The notes beneath the pieces are model-generated. The model saw only the letters and a program-made list of their open reading frames with translations. It ran no database searches and was not told the origin of the DNA. From Marsupella aquatica (taxonomy: Eukaryota; Marchantiophyta): 64,000 nucleotides of DNA. Positions 50,217 through 63,509 of this stretch are shown here, piece by piece. Made by a program: the position numbers and the translations under genes. The stretch is from assembly GCA_973895155.1 (NCBI GenBank), contig OZ316892.1, forward strand, positions 14,260,001 through 14,324,000, given 5' to 3'. Numbering within the stretch: position 1 is the first letter of the stretch; each line of letters starts with the position of its first letter.

Positions 50217-51890
50217 GAATGTGGAAGAGATGTTGGGTTAATTACTGGTGGGGCAGAAAAGTGGTGCCAAGCACATGCGAGGTTCAAATAGGGTAAGCCC
50301 CAATCTTCCTTTGACACAAACCCCACTGACCCCCAAAAGTGGATCATTCACTTCACTTTCACACTTTATAATAATATTTCACAATGACTAACTTTTAGCG
50401 GGCAGCACGTAGAGAGTATTGTGGGCAGGAAGTGTGGTAAGCTCATGCATGAGCCTTCATATGATCCTTTGCATTGAACTAATTTTGGATGAAAGTTCTT
50501 GGAGAACTTATCAAAGATCTTTAAACCTCCTTGTGCTGTCTTCTGCCTGGCCCCACTGCTTATTGAGCTAGTTTGAGGCCCCAAATATTCCACAAGATAG
50601 ATGAACACTCCACTACAATTAGGGTACCTAAGATCATCCCCACCACAATGCCATTCCACATCCATTATTAGAGCGTGTCCTAATTCTATCCCTGCCCATA
50701 ATATAGGAATTTGGTGATTGAGCTGCACTCAACCAAGACTTCTGCCAGATTATTTGTGGCGATCCAGGTGTGTCACAATGACATGATCCACTCTGTCCAC
50801 ACAATTTGGTGTGAATGAGTGGGCCGTCTCAAAGCTTAGAATTTGATGGACCTTCACTCCATAGTTAAGGGTTACTTACTAACAAATTCATAGTCCATAA
50901 CTTGTTGCCATAACTATTAGTCATAATTATGCCACTAGTCAGTGTAGAGGCTGTGAAAAAATAAAAATAATTTTGTTTACATAACCTTGTGAAAAAATTA
51001 TGACCATTCCTTTATGGCCGAAAGACATCATCCCTCATTTGGAAGGTTTGAGATGCCTTAATTAAGTCTGTGGGTATGCAAGAAACTTTAGGACCAACTC
51101 CAGCCCAAGTGTACAACTATACGCCCTCTGTCATGCAAATGGACCTTTAGACACTGAATTTTTTGCCCCCCCCCCCCCTGCATGGGTTCAGGGTTTAATA
51201 GGTGGGAGCTACTGACATTGATCTGATAATCATTTTCCCAGTGATGCGCCTACAGATTTCACTTGAGGAACCCAAATGCGTGAAAATGACCTCTTCAGAC
51301 AACTGAATCATTGTTGTATTTTTTAGATTGGTGCCTTTTCGAGCAATAGTTTACAGAATGCAATCATAGGACCGCTATCTACACTAGGAGGCCACCCTGA
51401 TGAGTCTCTAGTACTCAAGAGATTCGAGATTGGTCAAGGACCGTGTCCAGAGGGTTTTTTTTCGCAAATAAGCTGCAAACATTCAATTTCAAGAATGGTG
51501 GTACCTCAAGGCCATTCTGTACTGTTGCATCTGGTTGTGTACTAATACAGAGACGCCAACAACATAGAGACGGAACAGTCCGTAGTAGTGAATTCATGGC
51601 TCTGCATCGATATCGTAGTGCAGATGGGCGGTTGCGATTGAACTATTAGGCTCGTGTGAGATTCATTATTGACGACACCCATCTTTATTGGCTGGTCAGT
51701 GCGGTGACGATGGTTATAATTACACAGATTAGAGAGTACAGTTTGGAGGGGCTTCGAAGTGAGTTCGAAATGGGAAATCGTGACCCCCATCGCAGCCGTT
51801 CGAGCTCGGAGATGAGCAGTTGAAATGAATCCGTCATAAGCTTAGTCTGTACGCTCTTAAGGCTTACACATGCGATGATAGCGAGTCGGA
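50217..51890. other. Spacer; no supported gene
   Basis: AT-rich spacer with a 13-base C run at 51166-51178 and short ORFs lacking domains. Confidence 0.45.
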
Positions 51891-53162
51891 ACGACATTAC
51901 GATTCTGGCCATGATGGGAGGTGCAGTACCACAGTCTACTGTGGGTACGGTTGGCCAGCTTTGTCTGAACCGAGCGAGAGAGAGAGTAGTGGGCGGGAGG
52001 ACGCGGAGAGAGTGAGTGATTGAGAGATTCCTGAGTAATCACGAGAGGGAATGTGAGCTGAGCGATAGGAGACTTCCCTGCTGCTGCTGCTGTTGTGCTG
52101 CTGTCTGCCTCACCAGCGGCGCCTGAGCGACTGTCGAAAACTGTTCGGAAACAATCATCGTAAGCTGCTCCAATGCAAAACCAATCCAGTACTACGGAGT
52201 CAGAAATAATACATCATATTGGCCGAACTGAGCTGTCCTGACGGAGACTATCACAACGTCGTAGACGCAATGACTGGGGCCGACGATATCAAATCGAACC
52301 CAGAAGAAGTGGAAGTGGGGAGTGAACGAACATTATTCGGGTTTCGAGTACTGAGAAGGCAGCTGCAGTGCTCCTAGTTAAGCTTGTGCGTTAGTGGTTT
52401 CAATTTTTGGAATGGATTTTTTCTGCCACTGTGAGACCGTGCACGCCACGTTCATACCTGCACATGTAGTTGGAATTGGTTTTGTTCACTTCACTTGTCT
52501 GCTTTCCCGCATTTACGTGCATTGAGGATCATCTAATCTACTGATAGGCCAAACCTGCAGTGCACTAATGCTGCATTCGACAGTTCACTGATTAATTCTG
52601 GAAGGCGAGTTTCGCGCTCTATTTGGCTTATAGAGTTCACTCTTCACAAATGCTCCTACAGACAGCGAGGGCTTGTGTATAGCGCACTTGCTTTCTTTGT
52701 TACTGGGCGACCTTCAGTTCTGTGGACAGGATTGGGAGGTAAGGTTGAGTGGGAGTGAGCTATCGCGCAGTTGAGTCCGAGCTTTGAAGGCCGTTGTCCA
52801 ACAAGCTGATGAAAGAAGCTGATGACGCAGCGGATGGGTCACGGCCCGACAAGAGAGAACTTCTGATGGAGAGCAGCGCAGGAGAGTCCCTTAGGTAGGA
52901 TAGGAGAAACTGGAGCTAGAAAAAGCTATACCGGCGCGGAAGCGCCAGAGAGTGACAGAGAGAGAAAGTTGGGAAGGGGGTCGATAAGTGTACTTGCAAG
53001 GCAGGAAGGGAAGAGACTGAATGAGTTCATTTGCAAGCAAGGAAGGGAGTTTCAGAAGTTATTACGCTTTCAAGACCCAGCAGTGCATATTTGCCTAGAG
53101 TGGTTGGTCGAGAAAGAAAACATAGCTGGAGCTGGTTCAATTGTTTTGTGTTTTGGAAAGCC
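51890..53162 (+). promoter_or_regulatory. Promoter and long GA-rich leader of the receptor kinase
   Basis: Base composition changes here to GA/CT-rich, with (GA)n at about 51971-51983, a (CTG)n run at 52078-52092 and AGAGAGAGA-type stretches up to 52970. These are typical of plant core promoters and 5' UTRs. The ORF continuing upstream of the chosen ATG (from 53031) does not look like a signal peptide. No exact TSS can be given. Confidence 0.4.
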
Positions 53163-56100
53163 ATGCCTCGCGGTCTGTGGGCAATGGCTCTCTTCATTGC
53201 GAGTCTTGCAAGCTTGTTCATGGGAGCTTATCTGCAGCCCTGCGGAAACCCTCAAGTGACTGAGGCTTCGTCTGTTAATATTCTCCTGGTTGTGAAGCAA
53301 AAGCTAGGGGACTCTACTGGCCAACTCAAGGATTGGGTATCCACGGACTCATCTCCTTGCCTGTGGACCGGGGTTACATGCAGCCCCTTCACATCGGCCA
53401 CGGGGAACGTTTCTGCCACTGTCACAGGCTTGGATCTTTCAAACAAGAATCTCACTGGCTACATTCCCGATGAAGTCGGTCTTCTCTCAGCCCTTCAGTC
53501 GCTGGATTTGAACAACAATGGTCTCACAGGTTATGTCGCAGAAGGAATTACGAACCTTACTTGTTTGACTTTTCTTAACCTCACTTCTAATTATTTGAAT
53601 GGAAGCTTGCCGTCTGGCATATCATCTTTGACATTCTTACAGCAACTAGATCTTTACGACAATCTGTATAGCGGCCAGTTACCGGATGAGATTGGGAATT
53701 TGACACGGCTCGTTTACCTACATCTGGGAGGAAATGCGTTCCACTCGGACATTCCAGCGAGTTACTGGGGTTTGACCAAGCTCACGTTTCTAAACCTTGC
53801 AGGAAACAAACTTACCGGGTCGGTTCCCTCAAGTATTGGCAATCTCACGTCTTTGCAATGGTTGGAAATTGGATACAATCGTTTCGATACTCAGCTTCCA
53901 AGTGATCTAGGCAAATTAGTATCTCTTACTTACTTGGACTTCTCCGGGGCCAATGTCAGCGGGACCATTCCTCCTGAGATAGGTCTGCTCACCAATCTAA
54001 ACTCCCTCTTTCTCTTCGACAATCGACTCTCTGGCCCCATACCTGCAGAAATTGGCAATATCACAGGCCTCTGGAGTCTTGATCTGTCCAACAACAGCTT
54101 GAATGGGTCTATCCCATCAGAACTTGGTGGTATGCGGCAGCTCAGACTTTTGAGTCTGTGGGCTAATAATCTCACTGGGCCAATTCCTTTAGCGGTTGGG
54201 GACCTTCCGCATCTTCTCACTTTACTCCTTTGGAACAACTCTTTGGACGGAGGTCTACCCCAACAGTTGGGGGAGAGTTCCAGCCTTGGTCATCTTGATG
54301 TTTCCACCAACCTTTTGAGCGGAGATATCCCACCCAACCTCTGCAAGTCGGGTGCACTTTGGAGGCTTATCCTTTTCAACAATGCCTTCTCTGGTTCAGT
54401 TCCCCTTGCTCTGGCTCAATGTCCTAGCTTGTACCGTGTTCGACTACAGAACAATCAACTGACCGGGACCTTGCCGTCGGGATTTGGGTATTTGCCTTAT
54501 CTTACCTATTTGGACTTGTCAAGGAACTTGCTGAATGGGAGCTTTCCCACGGACATTGTTAGCGCTTCCGAGTTGACTTTTGTGGATTTTTCTCAGAACA
54601 ACATTTCCGGGAGCCTCCCTTCTAGCGACGCAGTGTGGACGTTCTACAACCTGCAAGAGTTCTACGCAACGGGTAATAAACTGGACGGGGGTATCTCTCC
54701 ACAGTTTGGAAACGTCTCCACGTTGAGTGTCTTGGACCTTTCTGCTAATCTCTTCTCTGGGACTATACCGCCGTCTCTCTCCAATTGCTCCAAGCTTGTC
54801 GACCTCAATTTGAGCTCTAACAGCCTCACAGGAGAAATTCCCCCTATCTTTGGAAACATGATGGACTTGGCATCGCTGGACCTGTCCCTGAACGCATTGA
54901 CTGGGGAGATTCCGCTGACATTGCAGAACCTATCCACTCTGGATACTCTAAACTTCTCCTACAACGACCTTCAAGGTCCAGTGCCAACTTCAGGGGTGTT
55001 CCGATTCTTGAATGTGAGCTCCTTTTACGGCAATCCAGACTTGTGCGGTCCCAAAGTCCTTCATCCTTGTCGTCCTGATTTGAAGAAAGGCAAACACGGA
55101 GGTCTCGTTGCCTTCTTGGTCTCCGGAATTTTCCTCGCTGCCGTGGGTGTTCTCATTGTTGGGGCGTGCTGCTTCTATAAGAAGTACCACCGGCGAATAA
55201 GCCGTCTACTGCTGAAGGGGAGCGCGCAAGTGGAGTGGCCTTGGAGTCTCACTACGTTTCAGCGACTAAACTTCTCCGTCGACGAAGTAGTGGGCTGTCT
55301 CAAAGAGAGCAACGTAATCGGCATGGGTGGGGCCGGGACTGTTTACAAGGGTGAGTTCCCTGGTGGAGAAATTGTGGCAGTTAAAAGGCTCTGGGTCAGT
55401 CGAAAGCCGGAGGTCCACGTTGCGAAAGACCAAGGTTTTTCGGCGGAGGTTGATCTGTTGGGCAGCATTCGCCACAGGAACATTGTACGTTTGTTGGGTT
55501 TCTGTTCAAACCACGAGACCAATCTTCTAGTCTACGAGTACATGCCGAACGGTAGCCTTGGCGAGCTTCTTCACGGATGGAAAAACTCAACCAAGCGAGA
55601 CGGGAAGGAGCTGAACGTCCTTGCGGACTGGTTGACAAGGTACAATGTAGCTATGGGCGTCGCTCAAGGGCTTGCATATTTGCACCACGATTGTTCTCCT
55701 CCTATCATACACAGGGATGTCAAATCTAATAATATATTATTGGACATCCATATGGAGGCGCGAGTTGCGGATTTCGGTCTCGCGAAGCTGTTGGAGAGTA
55801 ACCAGTCTATGTCTCTCGTCGCTGGGTCTTACGGCTACATCGCGCCGGGTACTCGCTCACTCTAACTCTAAAGACCTGCACTTTGAAAATGTATGTGCCA
55901 GTATGACGCGGGTGTGGTTCCCGCTCTCATGCATGTGTAGTCTTGTGGTTCGAGCTTTGGTGGCATTTCTTTTCTGGTCAAGCGGTTAGCTTTTACGACC
56001 GCTACCACATTCTGTTGGCTTTGCTTGGTGTGTCCTGTATGCAAGGTAAATCTGTGTCATGAACCAACTGATGTGGTTGACGCGGAGTGTATTTCTAGCC

Positions 56101-56578
56101 GATGTATTTGCTAGCAAGCGGTGGTTGAAGGCTCTACTTATTGTTATCTAAAGACAAAAACGATGGCTGGTGTTTCGCAGAGTATGCCTACACACTGAAG
56201 GTTGATGAAAAGAGCGACATTTACAGCTTTGGAATAGTTTTGTTGGAGCTTCTCACAGGTCGGCAGCCTGTGGAGACCTCCGATTTTGGTGAATCTGTGA
56301 ATGTCGCCGAGTGGGTGACAAGAAAGATGCAAACGAAGGAAGGGTTGTTGGAAGTTTTGGACTCGGATGTGAGCGCAGGCTGCACTTCTGTGCAGGAGGA
56401 GATGATTTTGGTCCTGAGGGTTGCTTTGCTGTGTACAAGTCGTCTGCCTAGAGAACGCCCGTCTATGAGAGACGTGGTGACAATGCTCTCAGAGGCTCAA
56501 CCTCGGCGCAAGACACTTAGCGAATCCTATTCTCGTCCGACTTCTGGCGAATCCTATTCGCGACCGAGTTCTGGTTAG
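53163..56578 (+). CDS. LRR receptor-like kinase, subfamily XI (PXY/TDR-MIK type)
   Basis: Plasma-membrane receptor kinase of 1,027 residues. Exon 1 is 53163-55848 and exon 2 is 56181-56578, with a GT-AG intron splitting the APE motif (IAP|EYAYTLKVDEKSDIYSFG). It has a signal peptide (MPRGLWAMALFIASLASLF), a Cys-pair LRR cap (SPCLWTGVTC), about 20 plant LRRs with many N-glycosylation sites and the end cap FYGNPDLCG. A transmembrane segment lies at about 645-668. The kinase has GMGGAGTVYKG (near 718), AVKRLW (Lys near 741), HRDVKSNN (near 850; RD type) and VADFGLAK (near 870), so it should be active. VQEEMILVLRVALLCTSRLP and RPSMRDVVTMLSEAQPRRK match the PXY/PXL/MIK branch, several members of which perceive CLE-type or related peptides; the ligand here is unknown. 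The Ser-rich tail repeats ESYSRP. The start was chosen for the signal peptide; an in-frame ATG at 53031 would hide it. Confidence 0.95.
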
Positions 56579-57731
56579 AACAGAATCACGCTTTCGTGGG
56601 GAAGAGAATTGTCGGATAGGAATTTTTTCAGTAACTCTTTCTAGCCAAACTAGCAGAAGAGGATGCACACGAATTGACCCGTCAAGTCCTCCTTCGTTCA
56701 TCTACCCTCTCTGTCCTATAGGCCAGCAAGTTTCATGCCCTACTGCACCGCATATACTGTACAGAACTTTTGAAGTTGTCCACAAGAAGGCCAAGTCTGG
56801 GCCAGTCTGGAGGCTGCACTAGGTGGGTCAAAGCGATTTCACGTACTCTTCCATTATATAAACTCGTGCATGGAACTGGAGGGCAGGGGTCCTTTCTTGG
56901 GAGAGTTGGGGGAAATCTTCGACACGAGCCGCCTAGCCTACTCACTAGTACTGAAAGTAGCACACAAAAGGTGGAGAGAATTCCGGGCGTCTGATACAAT
57001 CATGAAGTCAGGAGAGCCCGAACAGATGGCTTCTAACTTGTTTATTGGATGATGTAGTTCGATTACTGGGGAGATCTTGACCTTGAGAATTGCTAAAGTA
57101 AATGGGCATGGATTAAGATCTCCCCACGTATTTGATCAATATCAATACACCACTGGCCCACGTAATCTGTGTTGATGGCCTGTTCAAAGACACGCATATA
57201 CTTTCAAAGAAATGTGTGTAGTGAGGGAAGGTTTTTCGAATTGTTGGTCATCTACGCACTGAATGTTGGTGAATGACGTCCTGGAGCATAGATGCAAAAG
57301 ATTGGAAGAGGTTAAGACTAATCTATACTCGCGTTAATGTGAATAATTCGCAGACTCATGTCTCGTGAAGTGATTCACTAGATAGGTCAACTGGGATACG
57401 CGGAATCTTAACCCAAACAGGAGCTAGTACAGTGGAAGTATTAAGCTTCTTGAAAAGCTGTCTCATCGGATCACGTCATCATCCTTTTAATAAATATGGA
57501 GTTTGTTGAATTTTCGGCTTCCACCGACAGCTCCAAAACTACATCCATTATGAATGTATACGCGATTTCAAATCTTATTCCAATCTATATAGTAGCCGAA
57601 TTTTGGTGTGCACTCTCGACTTGTCAATCTAGCAAAAAAAGGTTGATATCATAGGGTTCAGCCAATTAACAACCGCCTTCCTATCGACATAGAGCTTGAC
57701 GGCAAGATCATCAAGGAGAACTTACATCTGA

Positions 57732-57797
57732 GTTGGTTGTTGTCTAGATGACAGTTGGTTGTTGTCTAGATGACAGTTGGGTGTTGTCTAGATGACA
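57732..57797. repeat. 22-bp tandem repeat, three copies
   Basis: Units at 57732, 57754 and 57776 read GTTGG(T/G)TGTTGTCTAGATGA plus CA; only the third differs, by one base. Confidence 0.95.
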
Positions 57798-60569
57798 CTG
57801 AGAAACGTCAATCCTGGACAATCCATTTCCTATTGAGTATGACGTACTTGCAGGCACGATCTTGGAGGAGAATTTGCATTTCAATTTCTGAAAAGCATGC
57901 GAAGTTATGGACGTGAAGGGCTCTAGTTGACCTAATATGTGGCTTGCCCAGTTGCCCATCATGGTCTGTCACAGATGCAGGCCTACAGTACTCTTTTACG
58001 CATTTACAATTTATGAAAAGCATGCAAATTTATGGGCGTCAAAGGGCTCTGACTAGTGATCTCAGATGACTGACGTTGGACTCCCAAGGGTTCTAGATGA
58101 CTTCAGTTAAGATATGGTGAGTGCTCTTGTTCACCTAATTTGTATCTAGCCCAATCCTGGGTTGTCACAGATGCAGGTCTATACACTTTCAAGCAAACCT
58201 AAACTAAACATTTAATGTAGGCAGGTGTAAGTTGGGTTTAGGCTAAAGTCAATTGACTGGTCAGTCACAATTTAGAATCCCATCAAGTGGACAGAGAATA
58301 TACCAGACCAAACACTCAGAGAATCGAGGGTGAAAAGAACTTGCTAGAGTGAGCTAAAAAGCCATCAAGAGTCACAATAAATATAGGAGAGACTTAGTTT
58401 TGTGTACCATCTCAATCATTTTCGGCCGCTGCTCTGTTTCCAAAAGCCACTTTGCCAAGAAGGCCCAATCCAATGGTGCAGATTATAAAAACATGCAATA
58501 CATGCCATGCTCCAAGCAGTCAGGTACCGTTCACCTTATGCTCACGTCACTACTACACCTGTTTGCCTCCTTTGAAGTACCAGGGTAACACCTGTTTGTA
58601 CTTTTGAAGTACCAGAATATCCTGTTTGCGGCATCTGGAAAATCAAAACACTTTCCTAAACCCTGCACCATAATAGGGTAGGGTTGGCAAACCTTTTTTA
58701 CTTGAAAACCAAAAGTAGACCCATCCACAGAGGATAGAAGTTCTACTTTGGACTATGCACCACTGTAGGGTAGCCCACAAGGGGGGACCATACCCAAGGG
58801 GGGATGATACCCAAGGAAGGGACCCAAACCAGGAGAGAGAGAGGGTTCAACTAGGGCCCCAAAGTGGCTAGCTAGGGGCTGAGGAGAAACCAGGACTCCT
58901 AGCACTACACCCCACCCACACATACACACACATGCCCCCCACACCCCTTGCGTGTAGAGGGGGGATTGAACCTAGCACCACTCAGTTCTAGACTCATCCC
59001 GTGGCCAACTGGCATTTGATTCAGCACACAATCCTTCCATGCCATTACCGTCAACTCTATACCCCGTAATGGGGCAGGTCCCTAAACCCTTAACCTCTAG
59101 CACAGAGTTGTAGATCCTTAAAACCTTCATTTTTTGCTGGTATGACCTATCTGCAATGCTCAAGGAGCTGTTAGAACCAAAAAAAAATCAAAATCCCTAA
59201 ATTGCTTTTAGCCAGGCGTGAGTGGTGTGTATTTTCTTATTGAGTTTGCATAAAAGGAAACAATAGACCATGAGTTTTTTTTAATGAAGTGAGACCTTTT
59301 AAAGAATTTTTTCCAACCAAATACTAAAATGTTTTTCAGCATTTTTCAAAACAAGGACCAACTATGCACCCGTCAGAATTTATGGATAGGTCTACTGTAC
59401 AGAGTTGTGAAGAGCCTTGCCTGAATTGGACAAAGCTCTAGACGTTACCATGAAGCCCTGCTTGAGCTATAGACATACCAGGAATGAATCCTTGAAAAAT
59501 GATCATAACAGGATCTCCCAACAAAAAGACTTTTCTCGAATGGAATGTCCTATGTAATAACATGCCAGGGCTTTATGTTTGTTTTGTTCTAGCACGCAGT
59601 CTTTGCCTGCAATATAATGAGACAGGCCAGGCCTTAACTCAATGTTAAAGCTATGTCTCAAACACAAGGCCCTATTTGATCCTTGCCAAAACTTACTGTT
59701 AGTACAAGGCACGGGCCTTGCTTCCAGGGGGGAGATGGGAGAAGGCTCTACAATCCTGCAATAGTTGTTTAATCTGAGCTGGTTTTCTTTTCCATTAAGT
59801 TCACCAATCCTTAGCTTAAGAGCTCTTCAAAATTTGTGAGTCCTCATGAAACTAAGCTTAGCTATACAAACATTTTGACCTTGATTTTGAATTGGGATAT
59901 CTTTTTGTCTCACTTCAGGTGTCTCTTGCACTTTTGTGGCTATGTTTTGGTTCAAACGCAAGGACCTCTATACTAACGCCTCTCACAAGAGAAACGGATG
60001 AAATCGGAAAAACGTTGAAACTTCTGGAATAAAATATGAGCGAGCCTCCACCACGAGGCTGGCTCTCAGAAAATGAGTCAGCAATATACCCCGAAAGAAA
60101 ATCCATGGGTGGAAAAGAGCTGAGGAATGAATCTGCTGGTTACACAAGTGGTGCCTGGGAAACTGAGACTCGCGCAGGTTGTTGATGTAATGATTGTTCC
60201 GTTACCATCTAGCCGGAACCAGACCAACTTTCACGCCGATCGATATTCAGGATATCGATCCGGGTAAGGAAATTTGATTGGACATCAAGAGCCTTCTCTG
60301 TTGTCGGGATGACAGTTTTTGTAGACTTTACATGCCAGATTTGACGTCAGCATGGCCTCGAAAGGCCGAAAGGGCAGAAGGTTGGTTTTTGTGGAACTTT
60401 GGGAAATGAAATCCCGAGTATTGGAAAGTGACGACTAGGCAAGTTTAAGAACTGTAACAGTTCGAGAACTTAATCTGGAGAAGCAATTTTTTAGTACTTT
60501 TGTCTTCCAATGACAGGTGGTCCTCCAATCAGCCTCCTCGCACCTGTCCCACCTCAAGCTTGGAAACGG

Positions 60570-60727
60570 GGGACACAAAACAGTGCAACTGTTCACTGTA
60601 GCTCATTCATATAATTTTACGGGAACACAAAACAGTTTAACTATTCATTCGTAGCCCAGTCGTAAAATTGCGCGGGAACGCAAAAGAGTGCAATTATTCA
60701 TTCGCAGCTCATTCGTAAAATTACTCA
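60570..60727. repeat. Three tandem units of 51-54 bp
   Basis: Units at 60570-60620, 60621-60673 and 60674-60727 each begin GGGA(A)C(A/G)CAAAA and contain A(C/T)T(G/A)TTCA and a TAAAATT(G/A)C-type end. They are diverged. Confidence 0.85.
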
Positions 60728-61092
60728 GGGACACTCGTAGTACTGAGACTGCAGAGAATAATCAACGAAAGGAAATGCTATATTTTTGCGGTGCTCCAAC
60801 TGTATTCATGGCATAGCACACAAGCCCTAAGAATCCGATTTTGTAACCAATCTATGCAAGTATGCTACAACGAGAGACATCAAACATGGGCAACTCCGCA
60901 CTTGGATCCCAATTCATGAGGGGCTTAAGATCTGAACTCTTTCTCCACCCAACTGATAACTAAAGAACCACGTTTAAAAAAATGTTTATCCTACCCTGGA
61001 AAATTCGTATTGTAATTCTGTCAATATCTTCTAAGAGTGATAGCTTGTACAAAGCAGGAGATAATAAACTAGTTTTCCTGCCAGTTTCGTCG

Positions 61093-63509
61093 TCATCTCC
61101 TCTGGTGAGGAAATTCAGATGCTTGTAGTGCTTTCTTCCACTCATTCCACTTTCCACTGAGGCCCAGAGTGTACGGTCTTCTTAAGACAACCCGTGGAGG
61201 AGAAGATGGTCGATCAGCCCTGGCACCCTCCATGTCTATTGACTCCAAATGGTTGTCAACTTCACTCAGGTCGCTAGGAGACATTCCATGTAAAGATGCC
61301 CTATCCGGATATGTATCAGACCAATAAACAGGTTTAATGTCCCCCTCCAATCCAGATGTACTAGAAAAGCCGTGACTTGCCTCTCCCTTAGGATATATAT
61401 CACGACTGTGTACAGGTTTGGCGGTAGAGTGCCGAACAGCTTCTTGGCCAGGTGGATTTAAGCGAATCACTATTTTGAAGGCAAAAGGTGTGAGGACCAA
61501 GCTAAGAGCACTTGTCCCCATCAAAAGAAGGTACGATTTTTTGGAGAGAAGACCAAGGCCCTGAGCACGACCCAGAAGGATGAAGGCGAATTCTCCAATC
61601 TGAGCAAGACCAACACCAACACTGAAAGAAGTCTTGTTGCTGTACCCGTATGCCCGTACCTGTATATTTTCAATTTTGAGATAAGAGGTTGCACCATAAG
61701 AATTCCTAACTCTAATGGAATTGAAGACAGTAAGACAAAAGGACAAATAGGGTACGAAGATAACATCATAGCTGATCAAATATATAATGCAACTCCTACT
61801 CTATTTGCAGTCAATTCATCTGCTCGGAGAAATAAATTCAAACGTTTGAAGGCCTCACAGCATCTTTAGGATGGACCAATACTCACTACTGCGGAAAAAA
61901 GCAAAGTCTTTCCAAGAAAGACTACGGCCAATGATGCCAACAGAATGTCTATGTGCTCCCACAAGAAAACTGGGTGCATAACCATTCCGATAGATGACAG
62001 AAATAGGGCAGCAAACAAGTTTCGAATGGGTTCGACTTGATGCAGTGTCTTTTCCGTATGAGTACCCCCTGCAACCATATACGAAGTAACTCATGTGAGG
62101 GGGGTAAACTAGGGTACTGAGGAAAGAGAGATCTCAAATAAACGTGTCCTAAAAAGATAGTCGTAAAAACGGACTCCATTAAATCCTGAAGTATAAAACC
62201 ATTTTTTTAAGGTCTCTCCGGTCTCATCAAGGAAATGTATGATCTGACTAGTCATACCAAGGGATCATGGCTTTGTATAGAACTTGGGCAAATGCAACAA
62301 TTGCATATAAATCATTGTCATACATGGAACGAAAGGGGAGGAAAAAACACCTGAAAGAACAAGACCGCCAACAAATGCACCAACTTCTAAGCTGAGCCCC
62401 ATGCTTTGGCTTATTAAAGCCAAGGATAGGCAAATTCCAATAGCACCCAGAAGGAAAAGCTCTGAATTGAACTTTGTCAGTTGGACGAGAACACGTAAAA
62501 AACACCGGATGAAGATCTTCGCAAGTACCCAAGCGGACCCACAAAACACTAACAGCAACAGTGCAGCTCGTGAAAGTGCAAACACGAACGTTCCTGCATC
62601 ACTCCCCTTCGCAGCAAGAGCAGGCATGATAGCCAGAAGAAGACCAAGAGCACAGTCCTGAAGAATGAGAGTTCCAAGCATGATCTGCAGACATAGCATA
62701 AAGACATCAATTCCTGATTTATAAGTAGCACCATCTGATTGTTCAGAAGATTCTTGGAGTGCCTACTAATGAGCCATGCATTGCTGAACTAGATTTCATA
62801 TTAAAACAAATCACTAACAAACTAATGGAGTGCCTACTAATGAGCCATACATTGCTGAACTAGATTTCATTCTAAAACGAATCACTAGTAAACTAGTAAT
62901 TCACGGTAACGCGGAGGACCTACTTGTCCATGCTCTGTGCTCCCCATTTTTGACTCCATCAAGCATTTGACCACCACTGCGGTTGAAGACATGGACAAAA
63001 ACGCCCCTGCATGCATATGGTGCACAAGAAATCATCTGCACCTCAAATGAAAATAGCAGTCAAACCAAACATTCACACGAGTGTCGGATTGTCCTACAAA
63101 ACCTGCTTTCATGCTGAGACCAGACATTGAAGATTAACAAACACCTTCATCATCAGCTCAAGCCTATCTGTATCAGTTTTGTTATCCCAGGGCATTGAGA
63201 CGCCCGACGTTTCTAATACCCACGGGACCGTCACGACAACCAGATCAGTACAATCCTGAACTGTCACTGGTCCAGATGTTAGAAATCCCCGTTGAGCCCA
63301 ATATTAGGATGAAAGTTTGTTTACTCACCAATAAAGACACCTTGAGGGATGGATGAACCAAGCAAGCCTCCCAAGAGAATTGCTGTGCCAATCTGAAGGC
63401 ACCCACCTCCTAGGGTCACGTTGTGTATGCCATGCATCTTGGATGGATTGAATTCTACACCAAGAACAAACAAGAGAAATACCACTCCGAATTGTGCCAG
63501 TGTCTCCAC
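61093..63509 (-). CDS. KEA: K+ efflux antiporter, KEA4/5/6 type, 3' part
   Basis: CPA2-family K+/H+ antiporter; plant KEA4-6 act in endomembranes. Five minus-strand exons join in frame: 63509-63329, 63006-62924, 62684-62351, 62068-61887 and 61659-61093 (stop), all GT-AG. The product reads VETLAQFGVVFLLFVLGVEF, GAFLSMSSTAVVVKCLM, GTLILQDCALGLLLAIMPAL, GLSLEVGAFVGGLVLSG, TLHQVEPIRNLFAALFLSSI and GVGLAQIGEFAFILL, the usual order of transmembrane helices in KEA4/5/6. ILQDCALGLL occupies the conserved QD helix of the transport core. The Ser/Pro-rich tail ends NEWKKALQASEFPHQRR and has no RCK/KTN domain, as in KEA4-6. The N-terminal exons lie beyond 64 kb or in the unassigned last 490 bases, where I found none. 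Confidence 0.93.
62756..62897. repeat. 71-bp tandem duplication in a KEA intron
   Basis: Copies at 62756-62826 and 62827-62897 begin GGAGTGCCTACTAATGAGCC and differ at a few bases. They lie between the 62924-63006 and 62351-62684 exons. Confidence 0.93.

Larger units (their letters stand above)
56579..61092. other. Repeat-rich spacer between RLK and KEA
   Basis: No supported gene. Besides the listed repeats, about 57890-58015 and 58016-58195 are diverged copies sharing GAAAAGCATGC, GGGCTCT and TCACAGATGCAGG. 58.78-58.98 kb is C/A-rich low complexity. A 9-bp-stem hairpin (GATCGATAT / ATATCGATC) is at 60238-60260. Confidence 0.5.

Noticed and set aside
51166-51178. 13-base C homopolymer
   Set aside because: Simple homopolymer, length may be a sequencing or assembly effect.
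58955-59040. Minus-strand GGTTCAATCC, like a tRNA or SINE B box
   Set aside because: The flanking bases do not form a T-arm or an acceptor stem, so no tRNA can be drawn; a SINE is possible but not supported.
60238-60260. Short perfect hairpin GATCGATAT-TCAGG-ATATCGATC
   Set aside because: A single 9-bp palindrome in spacer, with no neighbouring gene end or T-run; expected by chance at this scale.
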